A stretch of DNA of 64,000 bases from Prescottella defluvii (GTDB lineage Bacteria > Actinomycetota > Actinomycetes > Mycobacteriales > Mycobacteriaceae), in NCBI GenBank assembly GCA_029690005.1, contig CP121458.1, positions 3,658,001 through 3,722,000 on the forward strand, read 5' to 3'. Within the stretch, counting starts at the first letter, position 1. Every line of letters starts with the position of its first letter. Below are positions 52,883-64,000 of the stretch, piece after piece. The position numbers and the translations under genes are program-made. The notes under the pieces were generated by a model, which was given only the letters and a program-made list of their open reading frames with translations, did not search any database and was not told where the DNA came from.

Positions 52883-52887
52883 TACAG

Positions 52888-53683
52888 CTAGTCGGAGCTC
52901 CCGGCCTCGTCGGCCTCGCCACTCGGTGCCTCGCCCGTCTTGCCCTGGTCGCTCTCGGCGGGCGGCGCCGCCGGCACCGGCAACATCGCTTCGAGCGCGG
53001 CACCGGTGATGCGTCGGAACGCGCGTCGCGGACGGGACTGATCCAGCACCGCGACCTTCGAGCCCGACACCCCGAGCGTGCGCCGCTCGGCGTCCCCGTT
53101 GCCGCCCGACGTCCCGTTCTGGAGGGCCTTCACCGCGACCGAGACCGCCTCGCCGAGTTCCATCCCGGCGCGATACGACTCGTTCAGCGCCGTCACGATC
53201 GGCTCGGTGAAGCCGCCCATGACGACGAACTGCTGCTCGTCGACGATCGACCCGTCGTACGTGATCCGGTAGAGCTGCGCCTGTGGGCTTGCCCGTGCGG
53301 GCCGACCTCGGCGACGCAGATCTCCACCTCGTAGGGCTTGGGCTGTTCGGTGAAGATCGTGCCGAGAGTCTGCGCGTAGCCGTTCGCCAACGAGCGCCCG
53401 GTCACGTCCGCCGATCGTACGAGTACCCACGCATGTCGGCGTGGACGATTCCGGCCCGGCGCAGGTTCTCGAACTCGTTGTACTTGCCGACCGCGGCGAA
53501 ACCGAGTCGGTCGTACAGTTCACTCACCTTGTGGAGCGCGGTCGACGGATTCTCGGCAACGAACAGGACACCGTCGGCGAAGGTGAGCACGATGACGCTG
53601 CGCCCGCGCGCAATTCCCTTGCGCGCCAGCTCCGAGCGATCGCGCATGATCTGCTCGGCGGAGGCGTAATACGGCAGAGTCAT
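52888..53683 (-). CDS. prcA: Proteasome subunit alpha PrcA
   Basis: Alpha ring subunit of the 20S proteasome. ATG 53683 gives [20 protein letters not shown]; then [40 protein letters not shown] and [20 protein letters not shown]. Frame changes near 53410 and 53290. The C-terminal tail is Pro/Glu rich. The N-terminal segment should form the gate opened by Arc. Start overlaps the prcB stop (ATGA). Length about 264. Confidence 0.92.
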
Positions 53684-54560
53684 CGCGGGGTGCGTCCTTC
53701 CTCGGTACGGCCGGCCACAACGGCCCTGGCCAGCTCGGCCGTGCGTTCCGTCGGCACGTACGCCGCGCCGGCGGAGGAGACCGTCACCGCGGTCGGGTAG
53801 ATCGCGCGGACCATGTCCGGTCCGCCGGTCGCGGAGTCGTCGTCGGCAGCGTCGTACAGCGCCTCGATCGCCATCCGTAGCGCCGAATCCTCGTCGCCGC
53901 CTTCCCGGTACAGCTTCTTGAGCGACGCCTTCGCGAACAGCGACCGGATCCCACGGCGTGGTACCCGGCACGCTCCTCGTACCGACCGCCCACGACGTCG
54001 TACGAGACGATTCGTCCGGCTTTCTCCGGATCGGCCGCATCGAGATCGAAGCCGACCAGGAGCGGCACGACCGCCAATCCCTGCATCGCTGCACCGAGGT
54101 TGCCCCGCACCATCGACGACAGCCGGTTGGCCTTGCCGTCGAACGTCAGCTGGACGCCCTCGATCTTCTCGTAGTGCTCGAGTTCGACGGCGAACAGACG
54201 CACCAGTTCGATTGCCACACCGGCGGTGCCGGCGATACCGGCCGCCGAGTAGTCGTCGGTGACGAACACCTTCTCGACGTCGCGGCTGGCGATCAGGTTC
54301 CCCATCGTGGCGCGACGGTCACCCGCGATCACCACGCCACCGGCGAAGGTGAGCGCGACGATGGCGGTGCCGTGCGGCGCGATGTCCGCCGTGTCACCAT
54401 CGGAGCCGGTGCGGTTCATGTCGATTCGATTCCCGGGCAACAGTTCCGGTGCGTGGAGGCGCAGGTGCTCGGAGAACGAGGAGATGTTCGACCCGTAGGT
54501 GAACCCTGTGTTCATGCCGAAGCCGTCGGCCGACGGCACCCCTGCACGATCCGCCCTCAC
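53680..54560 (-). CDS. prcB: Proteasome subunit beta PrcB
   Basis: Catalytic subunit of the 20S proteasome. A propeptide of 64 residues ends at HG, and the mature chain begins [20 protein letters not shown] with nucleophile Thr65. Other blocks: [20 protein letters not shown] and [20 protein letters not shown]. One frame change near 53945; the end EEGRTPR at 53680 overlaps prcA. GTG 54560 overlaps the pup stop. Autoprocessing before Thr65 is expected on assembly. Confidence 0.93.
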
Positions 54561-54751
54561 TGGCCGCCCTTCTGGACGTAGGCACGAACGAAGTCTTCGG
54601 CGTTCTCCTCGAGCACGTCGTCGATCTCGTCGAGAAGATCGTCGGTGTCTTCCGCCAACTTCTCGCGACGCTCCTGCCCGGCCGCACCCTCACCGATCGG
54701 GGCATCGTCGTCGTCGCCACCACCGGCGCGCTTGGTCTGCTCCTGGGCCAT
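54557..54751 (-). CDS. pup: Prokaryotic ubiquitin-like protein Pup
   Basis: Intact 64-residue Pup: [20 protein letters not shown], a coiled-coil segment ([20 protein letters not shown]) that Arc binds, and the C-terminus VQKGGQ. The terminal Gln must be deamidated by Dop before PafA can use it. ATG 54751 follows AGAAGGAGG. First gene of the pup-prcB-prcA operon, 126 bases downstream of dop. Confidence 0.97.
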   Translation of the reverse strand: MAQEQTKRAGGGDDDDAPIGEGAAGQERREKLAEDTDDLLDEIDDVLEENAEDFVRAYVQKGGQ

Positions 54752-54877
54752 GGCCACCGACCTCCTTCTCACCGCGGACTCGTCGACACACGTTCGACGA
54801 GTCCTGCTCGGACCCTAACCCTACCGATCGACGGTGCCTATCGGGCTGCAAGCGCGGGGCGCGACTCGCCGGTGTGA

Positions 54878-56376
54878 TCAGTTCGTAAGCTGATCCACCA
54901 GCTCAGCGGCCGTATCCACGGAGTCCAAGAGCTTTCCGACATGGGCGCGGCTGCCGCGCAGAGGCTCGAGGGTCGGGATCCGCACGAGCGATTCGCCGCC
55001 CAGATCGAAGATCACCGAGTCCCAGCTCGCGGCCGCGATGTCGGCGCCGAATCGGCGCAGGCACTCACCGCGGAAGAAGGCGCGGGTGTCGGTCGGCGGG
55101 TTGTTCACCGCGTCGAGAACCTGCTGCTCGTCGACCAGTCGTTTCATCGATCCCCGCGCCACGAGGCGGTTGTAGAGGCCCTTCTCGAGCCGCACGTCGG
55201 AGTACTGCAGGTCGATCATGTGCAGTCGCGGCGCCGACCACGACAGTCCCTCCCGGTTCCGGAAGCCTTCGAGCAGACGCAGTTTCGCGGGCCAATCCAG
55301 CAGGTGTGCGCACTCCATCGGGTCGCGCTCGAGCAGATCGAGCACCATCGCCCACTTGTCGAGGATGTCCGCGACGCGAGGATCGTCGTTGCCCTCGCGG
55401 TCGACGAACTTGGCCACTCGGTCCAGGTAGATCCGCTGCAGCGCGAGTCCGGTCAGTTCACGGCCGTCGGCCAGAGCCACTGTCGCGCGCAGTGTCGGAT
55501 CGTGGCTGATGTGGTGCACGGCGGTGACCGGGCGGGCGAGCTGCAGATCGCTCAGATCGACGCCGGCCTCGATGAGATCGAGCACCAGCGCAGTGGTGCC
55601 CACCTTCAGGTACGTCGACATCTCGGCGAGATTCGCGTCGCCGATGATGACGTGCAGTCGGCGGTACTTGTCCGCGTCCGCGTGCGGCTCGTCGCGGGTG
55701 TTGATGATCCCCCGCTTGAGGGTCGTTTCGAGGCCGACCTCGACCTCGATGTAGTCGGCGCGCTGGGAGAGCTGGAAGCCGGCCTCGTCGCCGGACTGTC
55801 CGATGCCGACCCGGCCCGACCCGCAGATGACCTGCCGGGACGCGAAGAACGGCGACAGCCCGGTGATCACCGCCGAGAACGGCGTATCGCGGGACATCAG
55901 GTAGTTCTCGTGCGTGCCGTACGAGGCGCCCTTGCCGTCGACGTTGTTCTTGTACAGCTGCAGTCGGGGGCACCGGGGACGCTGGACGCGTGCCGGGCGG
56001 CGGCCTCCATGACACGTTCTCCGGCCTTGTCCCAGATCACCGCATCGAGCGGATCGGTCACCTCGGGCGCCGAGTACTCGGGGTGTGCGTGGTCGACGTA
56101 CAACCGGGCCCCGTTGGTGAGGATCATGTTGGCGGCGCCCACCTCGTCGGCGTCGATCACCGGCGCAGGCCCGCCCAGTCGCCCCAGGTCGAAGCCACGC
56201 GCGTCGCGCAGCGGCGACTCCACCTCGTAGTCCCACCGGGTCCGGCGGGCCCGGGGTACACCGGCGGCCGCCGCGTACGCGAGGACTGCCTGTGTCGAGG
56301 TCAGAATCGGGTTCGCCGAAGGCTCGTTGGGCGACGAGATGCCGTACTCGACCTCGATGCCGATGATCCGCTGCAT
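54878..56376 (-). CDS. dop: Pup deamidase/depupylase Dop
   Basis: Glutamine-synthetase-fold enzyme that deamidates Pup and removes it from substrates; PafA paralogue. ATG 56376 gives [20 protein letters not shown]; the Dop loop region and [60 protein letters not shown] and [20 protein letters not shown] follow. One indel near 55970. Length about 499, as usual. End [10 protein letters not shown] at 54878. Confidence 0.93.
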
Positions 56377-56431
56377 GGCACGAGCCTAGATCGTTCCGGT
56401 CCCGCACACCCCGAGACCGGTTCGCTCACCA

Positions 56432-56809
56432 TCACGTGGCGCGGCACTGGAGGTACTTGTCGGCGCCGATTCTCCGAAGCACAGCGGCCACCGGAGTCGG
56501 TGCCCATCGGGCGGAGCGGTCAGTCTCGAGTTTCGGGTCGACCAGGTGCACGTCCCGGCCCCGGACGGTCACGTCGAACTCCCCCGCCGCGAGCACGTTG
56601 CGCACCCAGTCACTCTCGACACCGTAGGTCGGCACGAACCGGTAGCCGTTTCCCATCCGAAACGCGTTGACCGGTGTCGTGTAGACGTGACCGGAACGAC
56701 GACCCCGGTGGTGAACCAGGGCGAACCCGGGCAGGCGTCCGGCGACACGCACCACGATCCGATCGAGGCCGACCCTGTTCGCCTTGGCGATAGAACGTCG
56801 AAGGGGCAC
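56432..56809 (-). CDS. Deazaflavin (F420)-dependent nitroreductase family protein
   Basis: Intact 125-residue protein of the Ddn split-barrel family. It contains FALVHHRGRRSGHVYTTPVN, GYRFVPTYGVESDWVRNVLA and VRGRDVHLVDPKL, the F420-contact pattern of Ddn-like proteins. Reactions in the group include reduction of quinones and nitro compounds; the substrate here is not known. GTG 56809 follows GAGGTGG. Upstream of dop on the same strand but probably an independent unit. Confidence 0.85.
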   Translation of the reverse strand: MPLRRSIAKANRVGLDRIVVRVAGRLPGFALVHHRGRRSGHVYTTPVNAFRMGNGYRFVPTYGVESDWVRNVLAAGEFDVTVRGRDVHLVDPKLETDRSARWAPTPVAAVLRRIGADKYLQCRAT

Positions 56810-56938
56810 GATGCCACCACCTCTCGTTCGTGTCAGCGTATCGCCGAACCGCGTGCCCGGTCCCGACAGCGCCCGACGATTCGCTTGACCCTGACACAGT
56901 GACAAGGATTCGAATGGTCGACGAAGGAGGTCGTTGTC

Positions 56939-57594
56939 GTGAACACAACCAACCACGATGGGCCGAACGCTCATCTCGTCGACGCTCTGGCCGCTCCCGA
57001 CCCGTCGGGTCGGCTCCGGGCCGCACTCTCTGCAGGCACGAACCCCGACGCCGGTCTCGCGGAGACTCTCGTCGCTCGGTGTGCCGTCGAACCGGACTTT
57101 TCGTCCGCGACATGCTGACGTGGGCGTTGTGCCGCCTGCCGGCCGCGATCACGGTGCCGCGGCTGATCCGGGAACTCGGGTCCGACCACGTCCAGGCCCG
57201 TAGCCAGGCGCTGCACACCCTGTCCAAGATCGGCGATCGAACTGCCTGGCCCGCGGTGTCGGCGCTGCTGCACGACGTGCACGACGACGTCGCGCGCAGC
57301 GCCTGGCGCGCCGCCGTGGCCCTGGTGCCGGCCGACGGTGAGGGTGGGCTCGCGGCCGACCTCGTGTCGGAGCTGAGCCGGGGCGACCGGGACATGCAGC
57401 TCAGCCTGAGCCGTGCGTTCGTGGGACTCGGGGACGCCGCATTCCCGGTCCTGGACGCTGCCGCTACGAGTTCCGATCCGCTTGTTCGCGCGCACGCGGA
57501 GGCCACCGAGCGGCTGTGCCGGGACCCCGACAGCGGATTCACCCTGTCGCTCGAGATGGCGAAGCGCGTCGCGGTCACCGGTCCGGATGCTTAG
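56939..57594 (+). CDS. HEAT-repeat protein
   Basis: Protein of about 218 residues made of alpha-helical HEAT repeats, for example MLTWALCRLPAAITVPRLIR, RSQALHTLSKIGDRTAWPAV and RSAWRAAVALVPADGEGGLA. GTG 56939 lies nine bases after AAGGAGG and starts VNTTNHDGPNAHLVDALAAP. One indel near 57100. No catalytic motif. Fourteen bases before the MerR-HEAT gene on the same strand, so the two probably work together, perhaps by repeat-repeat contact. Confidence 0.8.
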
Positions 57595-57608
57595 AAGGAG
57601 GAGATGAG

Positions 57609-58630
57609 ATGTTGATCGGCGAGGTCTCGCGGCGTTCGGGGGTCAGTACCCGGATGTTGCGCCACTACGACTCGTTAGGACTGGTGCAACCCACGGGCCG
57701 CACCTCGGGTGGCTACCGCGAGTACTCCGCCGACGACATCAGACGACTCTTCCACGTGGAGAGCCTGAGGACCCTGGGGATGTCGTTGAACGACGCGAAA
57801 CGGGCTCTCGACGAGCCCGGCTTCGCGCCGGCCGATCTGGTGGGAGACCTCATGCGGCACACGCGTGAGCGGATCGCCGCCGAGGAGGAGCTGCTCGCGA
57901 AGCTCCGGCACGTCGACGCCGCCGCCCCTCCGGAGTGGGACGAGGTCCTGCGCATCGTGACGCTGTCGCGCGCGCTCGAATCCGGAGTCCGCGCCGCGCC
58001 GTCAACAGGCGATCCTGTCCCAGGACGGGAGTGGGTCGATGCCCGCCGAAGCGCTGGCCGAGGCGGCCTTGTCGGAGGACGACCTCAATGTGGCAGGAGC
58101 GCTGCACTGGTCGTTGGCGAGAGCCGCCGGCCGGGGTCTCCCCGATCTGGCCGTCGGCCTCGACTCCGAGGCGGTCGACGTCCGGCGTCGCGCCGCCGCG
58201 GCGATAGCGGCAGTGCACACCGCCGAGGCGACGGAGCTCCTGCGGCGCGTTCTCGATGATCCGGACGCAACGATCCGCAGCCCGTGCAGCCCTCGTTCTC
58301 GGCTCTCGGGGAAGCGTCGACGCGATGCCCGTCCTCCTCGAGATGATCCTCGAGGGGCGGCGCGATATCGAGGCCGCCGAGGTACTGGGCCTGTTGACGG
58401 CCACCGCCGCCACGGCCGACGACGTCGTCGGCGTCTTGCAGCGCGAACTCGACGACACGGACGACGCGCCCGTGCGGTTGCGAATCACGCAGGCGCTCGC
58501 GGAGATTCCCGGCCCGGAGGCGCGCAGGGCCCTCGCCGGGCTGGCCCGCGACGGTGACCGCACGATCGCGGCCACTGCGGCAGCCATCGTCGACAGCCAG
58601 GACCGCGGACCGAGACAGCGCCGACGGTAG
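57609..58630 (+). CDS. MerR family regulator fused to HEAT repeats
   Basis: N-terminal MerR DNA-binding domain (MLIGEVSRRSGVSTRMLRHY, DSLGLVQPTGRTSGGYREYS, DIRRLFHVESLRTLGMSLND) with a dimerisation helix, then an unusual C-terminal array of HEAT-like repeats (AEALAEAALSEDDLNVAGAL, AVDVRRRAAAAIAAVHTAEA, PVRLRITQALAEIPGPEARR). Frame changes near 57985 and 58280. ATG 57609 follows AAGGAGGAG. No cysteine metal site is seen. The effector is unknown; the repeats may bind the HEAT protein encoded just upstream. Confidence 0.85.
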
Positions 58631-58683
58631 CGCGGATCGACCGCGTCGAGGTACGTCGGCGGGGTCGATGCGACGATGGCTCC

Positions 58684-59190
58684 ATGGACGAAGTGGTCTC
58701 GGTCTACGACGAGCACGGCACGGTGATCGGTGCCGCGCCACGCCCCCGGGTCTACGCCGAGGGACTCTGGCACGCCAGCGCCGGCGTGCTTCTCGCGTTC
58801 GCTCGACGGCGCTCGCATCTACGTCCACCGGCGCGCACCGGACAAGGCCGTCTTCGCGAGCATGTACGACTGCCTGGCCGGGGCGTCGTCGATCCCGGTG
58901 AGACGCCGGAGGTCACCGCGCGCCGCGAACTCGCCGAGGAGCTCGGTGTCACCGGTGTCGAACTCACCCCGATCGCCCGGGTCTCGTGGGACGGGACGTG
59001 GGACGGGGCGCCGCTCCGCTGCCACTTGTACGCGTTCGAGGCGCGCTACGACGGACCGGTCCACCACCAGGCCAGCGAAATCACTGACGGGTGGTGGTGG
59101 ACCGAAGAGGAACTGCGGATGCGCCTGCAGGACCCGGAGTGGCCGTTCGTACCGGACACCCGGGCCCTGCTGGAGAACTACTTCGACTGA
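58684..59190 (+). CDS. NUDIX hydrolase
   Basis: Nudix pyrophosphatase of about 168 residues. The Nudix box reads [20 protein letters not shown] followed by ELGV, though two compensating indels (about 58805 and 58880-58885) scramble the segment before it in the straight frame. N-terminus [20 protein letters not shown] and C-terminal [15 protein letters not shown] fit the IDI/YfcD-like group that hydrolyses nucleoside diphosphates linked to other groups. Substrate not known. ATG 58684; ends ten bases before the convergent arc end. Confidence 0.85.
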   Translation: MDEVVSVYDEHGTVIGAAPRPRVYAEGLWHASAGVLLAFARRRSHLRPPARTGQGRLREHVRLPGRGVVDPGETPEVTARRELAEELGVTGVELTPIARVSWDGTWDGAPLRCHLYAFEARYDGPVHHQASEITDGWWWTEEELRMRLQDPEWPFVPDTRALLENYFD

Positions 59191-59199
59191 CCGGATCCG

Positions 59200-60961
59200 C
59201 TAGAGGTACTGGCCCGTGTTGGATTCGGTGTCGATCGCGCGGCTCGCGCTCGCGTTCTTGCCGGTGACCAGCGTGCGGATGTAGACGATCCGTTCGCCCT
59301 TCTTGCCGGAGATCCGGCCCAGTCGTCCGGATTGGTCGTGTTCGGGAGATCCTCGTTCTCGGAGAACTCGTCGACGATCGAATCGAACACGTGCTGGACG
59401 CGCAGGCCGGGCGAGCCCGTGTCGAGCACCGACTTGATGGCGTACTTCTTGGACCGGTCGACGATGTTCTGGATCATCGCGCCCGAGTTGAAGTCCTTGA
59501 AGTACAGAACCTCCTTGTCGCCGTTCGCGTACGTGACCTCGAGGAAACGGTTGTCGTCGCTCTCGGCGTACATCCGGTCGACGACCCGCACGATCATCGC
59601 CTTCACGCACGCGGCACGATCGCCGTGGAACTCGGCGAGATCCTCCGCGTGCAGCGGAAGGTGCTCGGTGAGGTACTTCGAGAAGATGTCCTGCGCGGGA
59701 CTCCGCGTCCGGGCGTTCGATCTTGATCTTCACGTCGAGCCGGCCGGGACGCAGGATCGCCGGGTCGATCATGTCCTCACGGTTCGACGCACCGATCGCG
59801 ATGACGTCTCGAGCCCCTCGACGCCGTCGATCTCGCTCAGCAGCTGCGGGACGACGGTGGTCTCGACGTCGGACGACACGCCCGACCCGCGGGTCCGGAA
59901 AATCGAGTCCATCTCGTCGAAGAACACGATCACCGGCGTGCCCTCGGACGCCTTCTCCCGCGCCCGCTGGAAGATCATCCGAATGTGACGCTCGGTCTCA
60001 CCGACGAACTTGTTCAGCAGCTCGGGGCCCTCGATGTTGAGGAAGTAGGACTTGGCCTCCTTGCTGTCCTCGCCGCGGGACTCCGCGATCTTCTTCGCGA
60101 GCGAGTTCGCCACCGCCTTCGCGATGAGCGTCTTGCCGCAGCCCGGGGGCCCGTCGAGCAGGACGCCCTTCGGGGGCCGCAGCGCGTACTCGTGGAACAG
60201 ATCCTTGTGCAGGAACGGCAGCTCGACCGCGTCTCGGATCTGCTCGATCTGCCGTCCGAGACCGCCGATGTCGTTGTAGCCGACGTCGGGACCTCCTCGA
60301 GGACCAGATCCTCGACCTCGGCCTTCGGGATGCGCTCGAACGCGTATCCGGCTTTGGTGTCGACCAGGAGGGAGTCGCCTGGCCGCGACCTGCGCGACGG
60401 GGAGTCCGGATCCTTGATGCCGTCGTCGACGGCGATCTCGGCGAGCGGCGCCGCGAGCCACACGACGCGTTCCTCGTCCGCGTGCCCGACGACCAGCGCA
60501 CGCGCACCGTCGTCGAGAATCTCACGCAGAGCACAGATCTCGCCCACACGCTCGAAGGTCGTCGCTTCGACGATCGTGAGCGCCTCGTTGAGACGAACCG
60601 TCTGCCCCATGGACAACGATTCGGCATCGACGTTCGGCGAGCGCGTCAGACGCATCTTCCGGCCGGACGTGAACACGTCGACCGTCTGGTCGTCGTGCAC
60701 GCCGAGGAGAACGCCGTAGCCACTGGGGGGCTGCCCGAGCCGATCGACCTCCTCGCGCAGGGCGATGAGCTGCTGCCGGGCTTCCTTCAGGGTGTCCATC
60801 GACTTGCCGTTGCGGATGGTGAGTGAGTCGACCCGCGACTCGAGCTTACGCAGCTGTTCGGGCGATTCCGCGAGTTGCCTACGGAGTGCCGCTGTCTCCG
60901 CCCTCATTGCGTCGAGTTCGCGCGCCGCCGCAACCGGGTCCGGATTCTCTGTCGGGTTCAT
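59200..60961 (-). CDS. arc: Proteasome-associated ATPase Arc/Mpa
   Basis: AAA+ unfoldase that captures pupylated proteins and feeds them to PrcBA. ATG 60961 begins [20 protein letters not shown], an N-terminal coiled coil ([20 protein letters not shown]) that binds Pup, then OB domains. Walker A is [14 protein letters not shown], Walker [13 protein letters not shown], arginine-finger region [15 protein letters not shown]. The C-terminus TESNTGQYL carries the terminal QYL motif that opens the proteasome gate. Frame changes near 60295, 59815, 59705 and 59325. About 587 residues. Confidence 0.92.
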
Positions 60962-61079
60962 CTGCAGCTCCTCCAGTCCGATCCATCAGACGCTACCGGC
61001 ACGACGGGCAAAGCGGGGTGCGACACGTGTTCGAACAGGTGCCGGTGTCACTCTTCGGTCTCGATGCCGGCATCCCCAC

Positions 61080-61098
61080 CCATGTTAGCCTTACCTTT
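61080..61098 (-). promoter_or_regulatory. Candidate DtxR/IdeR iron box
   Basis: On the minus strand the 19-mer AAAGGTAAGGCTAACATGG matches the actinobacterial iron-box consensus TTAGGTTAGGCTAACCTAA at 13 positions, with the whole core AGG-T-A-GGCTAAC kept. It lies 48 bases before the lipoprotein start and 119 bases before arc, so it could control either. Confidence 0.4.
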
Positions 61099-61145
61099 CC
61101 TTACGGCCGGTCATCTCCGATCGACCCCGAACGAAAGGCCTCGCT

Positions 61146-61633
61146 GTGATCATCCGCAAGTCCCTCGTCGCCGCCGGCGTGCTGGTCGCCGCTCTCGGAA
61201 TGACCGCCTGCAGCTCCGACGACTCGTCCGACAAGGCCGACTCGACCTCGGCCGCGTCGTCGGCCACGACGAGTGCGACGACCTCGGCCGCTGCTGCCAC
61301 GGCAGCGCCCTCGGCGGACATCCTCGAGAAGCAGCTGACGATCTTCTTCGACCCGGCCGCACCGGTCGCGGAGAAGACGACGGTGATCGAGAACGGTGAC
61401 CAGCGGACCGCCACGGTCGAGCAGTTCAACGGGTTCTCGCCGGCTACCCGCTGACGGCGAAGGTCACCGAGGTGAAGAGCGAGAACGGCACCGTCACCGC
61501 CGTCACCCAGATCGCGGGTCCGCACGGCGGAGCGCCGGTCCCGGTCGCGTTCACTCAGGTCAACGGCCAGTGGGTGATCTCCGACGCCTCGACCTGCGAG
61601 CTCTTCGGCATGGGCCGCGTGAGCTGCTCCTGA
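61146..61633 (+). CDS. lppK: Lipoprotein, LppK-like
   Basis: Signal peptide MIIRKSLVAAGVLVAALG ending in the lipobox GMTAC, so the mature chain should begin at an acylated Cys and be anchored outside the membrane. A long Ser/Thr/Ala linker (SSATTSATTSAAAATAAPS) precedes a small alpha+beta domain: LTIFFDPAAPVAEKTTVIEN, then after one indel near 61440 GYPLTAKVTEVKSENGTVTA and VNGQWVISDASTCELFG. The position between arc and trmI matches Rv2116 (lppK). GTG 61146. Low-affinity transport or cell-wall role not known. Confidence 0.85.
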
Positions 61634-61653
61634 CGGACCGCCCCGCCGCGGCG

Positions 61654-63475
<1,822 letters not shown>

Positions 63476-63479
<4 letters not shown>

Positions 63480-64000
63480 GTGATCTCGCGTATTACATTC
63501 CACTCGGAGCCGCGTCGGACGGTGTCGAACGGTTCGAGTCGACCCCGCTGACCGCGAGCACGTGGGCCGACACGATGCAGCACGGCGCCCCGCCGTCGGC
63601 ACTGCTGGTGCGCGCCCTCGAGCGCTGCGCCCATCGCCCGGACACCCGCCTGACCCGGGTCGTCGTCGAGATCCTGGGGCCCATTCCGATCAGCGAGATC
63701 GAGGTCCGCTCGTCGGTCGAACGCCCCGGCAAGCGTGTCGAACTCGTCGTCGCCGAACTGTGGGCCACAGGTCCCGACGGCACAGCGCGCGCGGTCGCGC
63801 GCGGCACGGGATGGCGGATGGAGACCGTCGACACGACCGCGATCGTCCACGCCGCCGACGCCCCCATCGCCCCGCCGTCGGAGGGGCACGAGGTGGACCT
63901 GGGTGGACCGTTCTGGGGCACCGGATTCGTCACGAGCCTGGAATGGCGCTGGATCCGCGAGATCGGCTGCGAGGGCCGGGACAGATGTGGGCCCGACCCA
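63476..64000 (+). CDS. Thioesterase family protein (TesB-like hotdog), 3' part beyond window
   Basis: N-terminal part of an acyl-CoA thioesterase-like protein. GTG 63476 overlaps the RecB-like stop and starts VSDLAYYIPLGAASDGVERF; then a hotdog fold segment SALLVRALERCAHRPDTRL, VVVEILGPIPISEIEVRSSV, ERPGKRVELVVAELWA and the inter-domain LGGPFWGTGFVTSLEWRWI. A frame change at about 63975 would restore GQMWARP. Two hotdog domains are usual in this family; only the first and the linker are inside the window. Confidence 0.75.

Noticed and set aside
61028..61037. TGTTCGAACA as a LexA SOS box before arc/lppK
   Set aside because: Actinobacterial SOS boxes have GAAC and GTTC separated by four bases; this is a simple 10-base palindrome without that spacing.

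Overview
The window looks like chromosome of a high-GC actinobacterium of the Rhodococcus/Nocardia type. The evidence is a complete mycobacterial-style Pup-proteasome locus (dop, pup, prcB, prcA, pafA, pafB, pafC, arc), the aerobic cobalamin pathway (cobG, cobH, cobIJ, cobK, cobL, cobM, cobN), several F420-type oxidoreductases and strongly GC-biased third codon positions. The genus is an inference. Many genes, including housekeeping ones, read correctly only if one or more single-base frameshifts are bridged. I treat these as probable sequencing or assembly indels and give gene limits across them, so exact ends of such genes are approximate.

Layout. 1-5.7 kb: amidohydrolase (cut by the window edge), FxsA, an exported protein, a NarL-type two-component pair, a DUF4304 protein, a CadD-like transporter and a DUF6191 protein. 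5.8-11.7 kb, plus strand: TldD/TldE protease pair, YchJ-like protein, LLM-class F420 enzyme and a lipase-maturation-factor-like membrane protein. 11.7-17.4 kb: exported protein, UvrA-like ABC protein, AraC regulator, a tyrosine recombinase with repeats upstream, and a PPOX/F420 protein. 17.5-22.6 kb: Tat-exported phosphatase, then two nearly identical RibD/DHFR-like genes flanking a two-FHA-domain ABC exporter.

22.6-29.7 kb: cobN on the minus strand behind a cobalamin riboswitch, divergent from a cobG-cobH-cobIJ operon. 29.7-36 kb: FadR-type regulator with a fatty acid hydroxylase, DUF4287 and rhomboid-like proteins, an FMO/SDR pair, and a small SUKH (SMI1/KNR4) cluster. 36-39.5 kb: an operon of a DprE2-like reductase, cobL, cobM and cobK. 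The two cob blocks cover much of the route from precorrin-2 to cobalt insertion.

40-64 kb follows the gene order known from Mycobacterium tuberculosis around Rv2089c-Rv2119: pepE, a 5'-3' exonuclease, a DUF4333 protein, helY, tatC, tatA, pafC, pafB, pafA, prcA, prcB, pup and dop, then arc (mpa), an LppK-like lipoprotein, the trmI tRNA methyltransferase and a RecB-like nuclease. Pup is deamidated by Dop and ligated to substrates by PafA; tagged proteins are unfolded by Arc and degraded by PrcBA; PafBC is the linked DNA-damage regulator. Local insertions in this backbone are a PAP2-diacylglycerol-kinase fusion next to pafA, and a HEAT protein, a MerR-HEAT fusion regulator and a Nudix enzyme between dop and arc. 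No rRNA, tRNA, CRISPR array, insertion sequence or replication origin was recognised.
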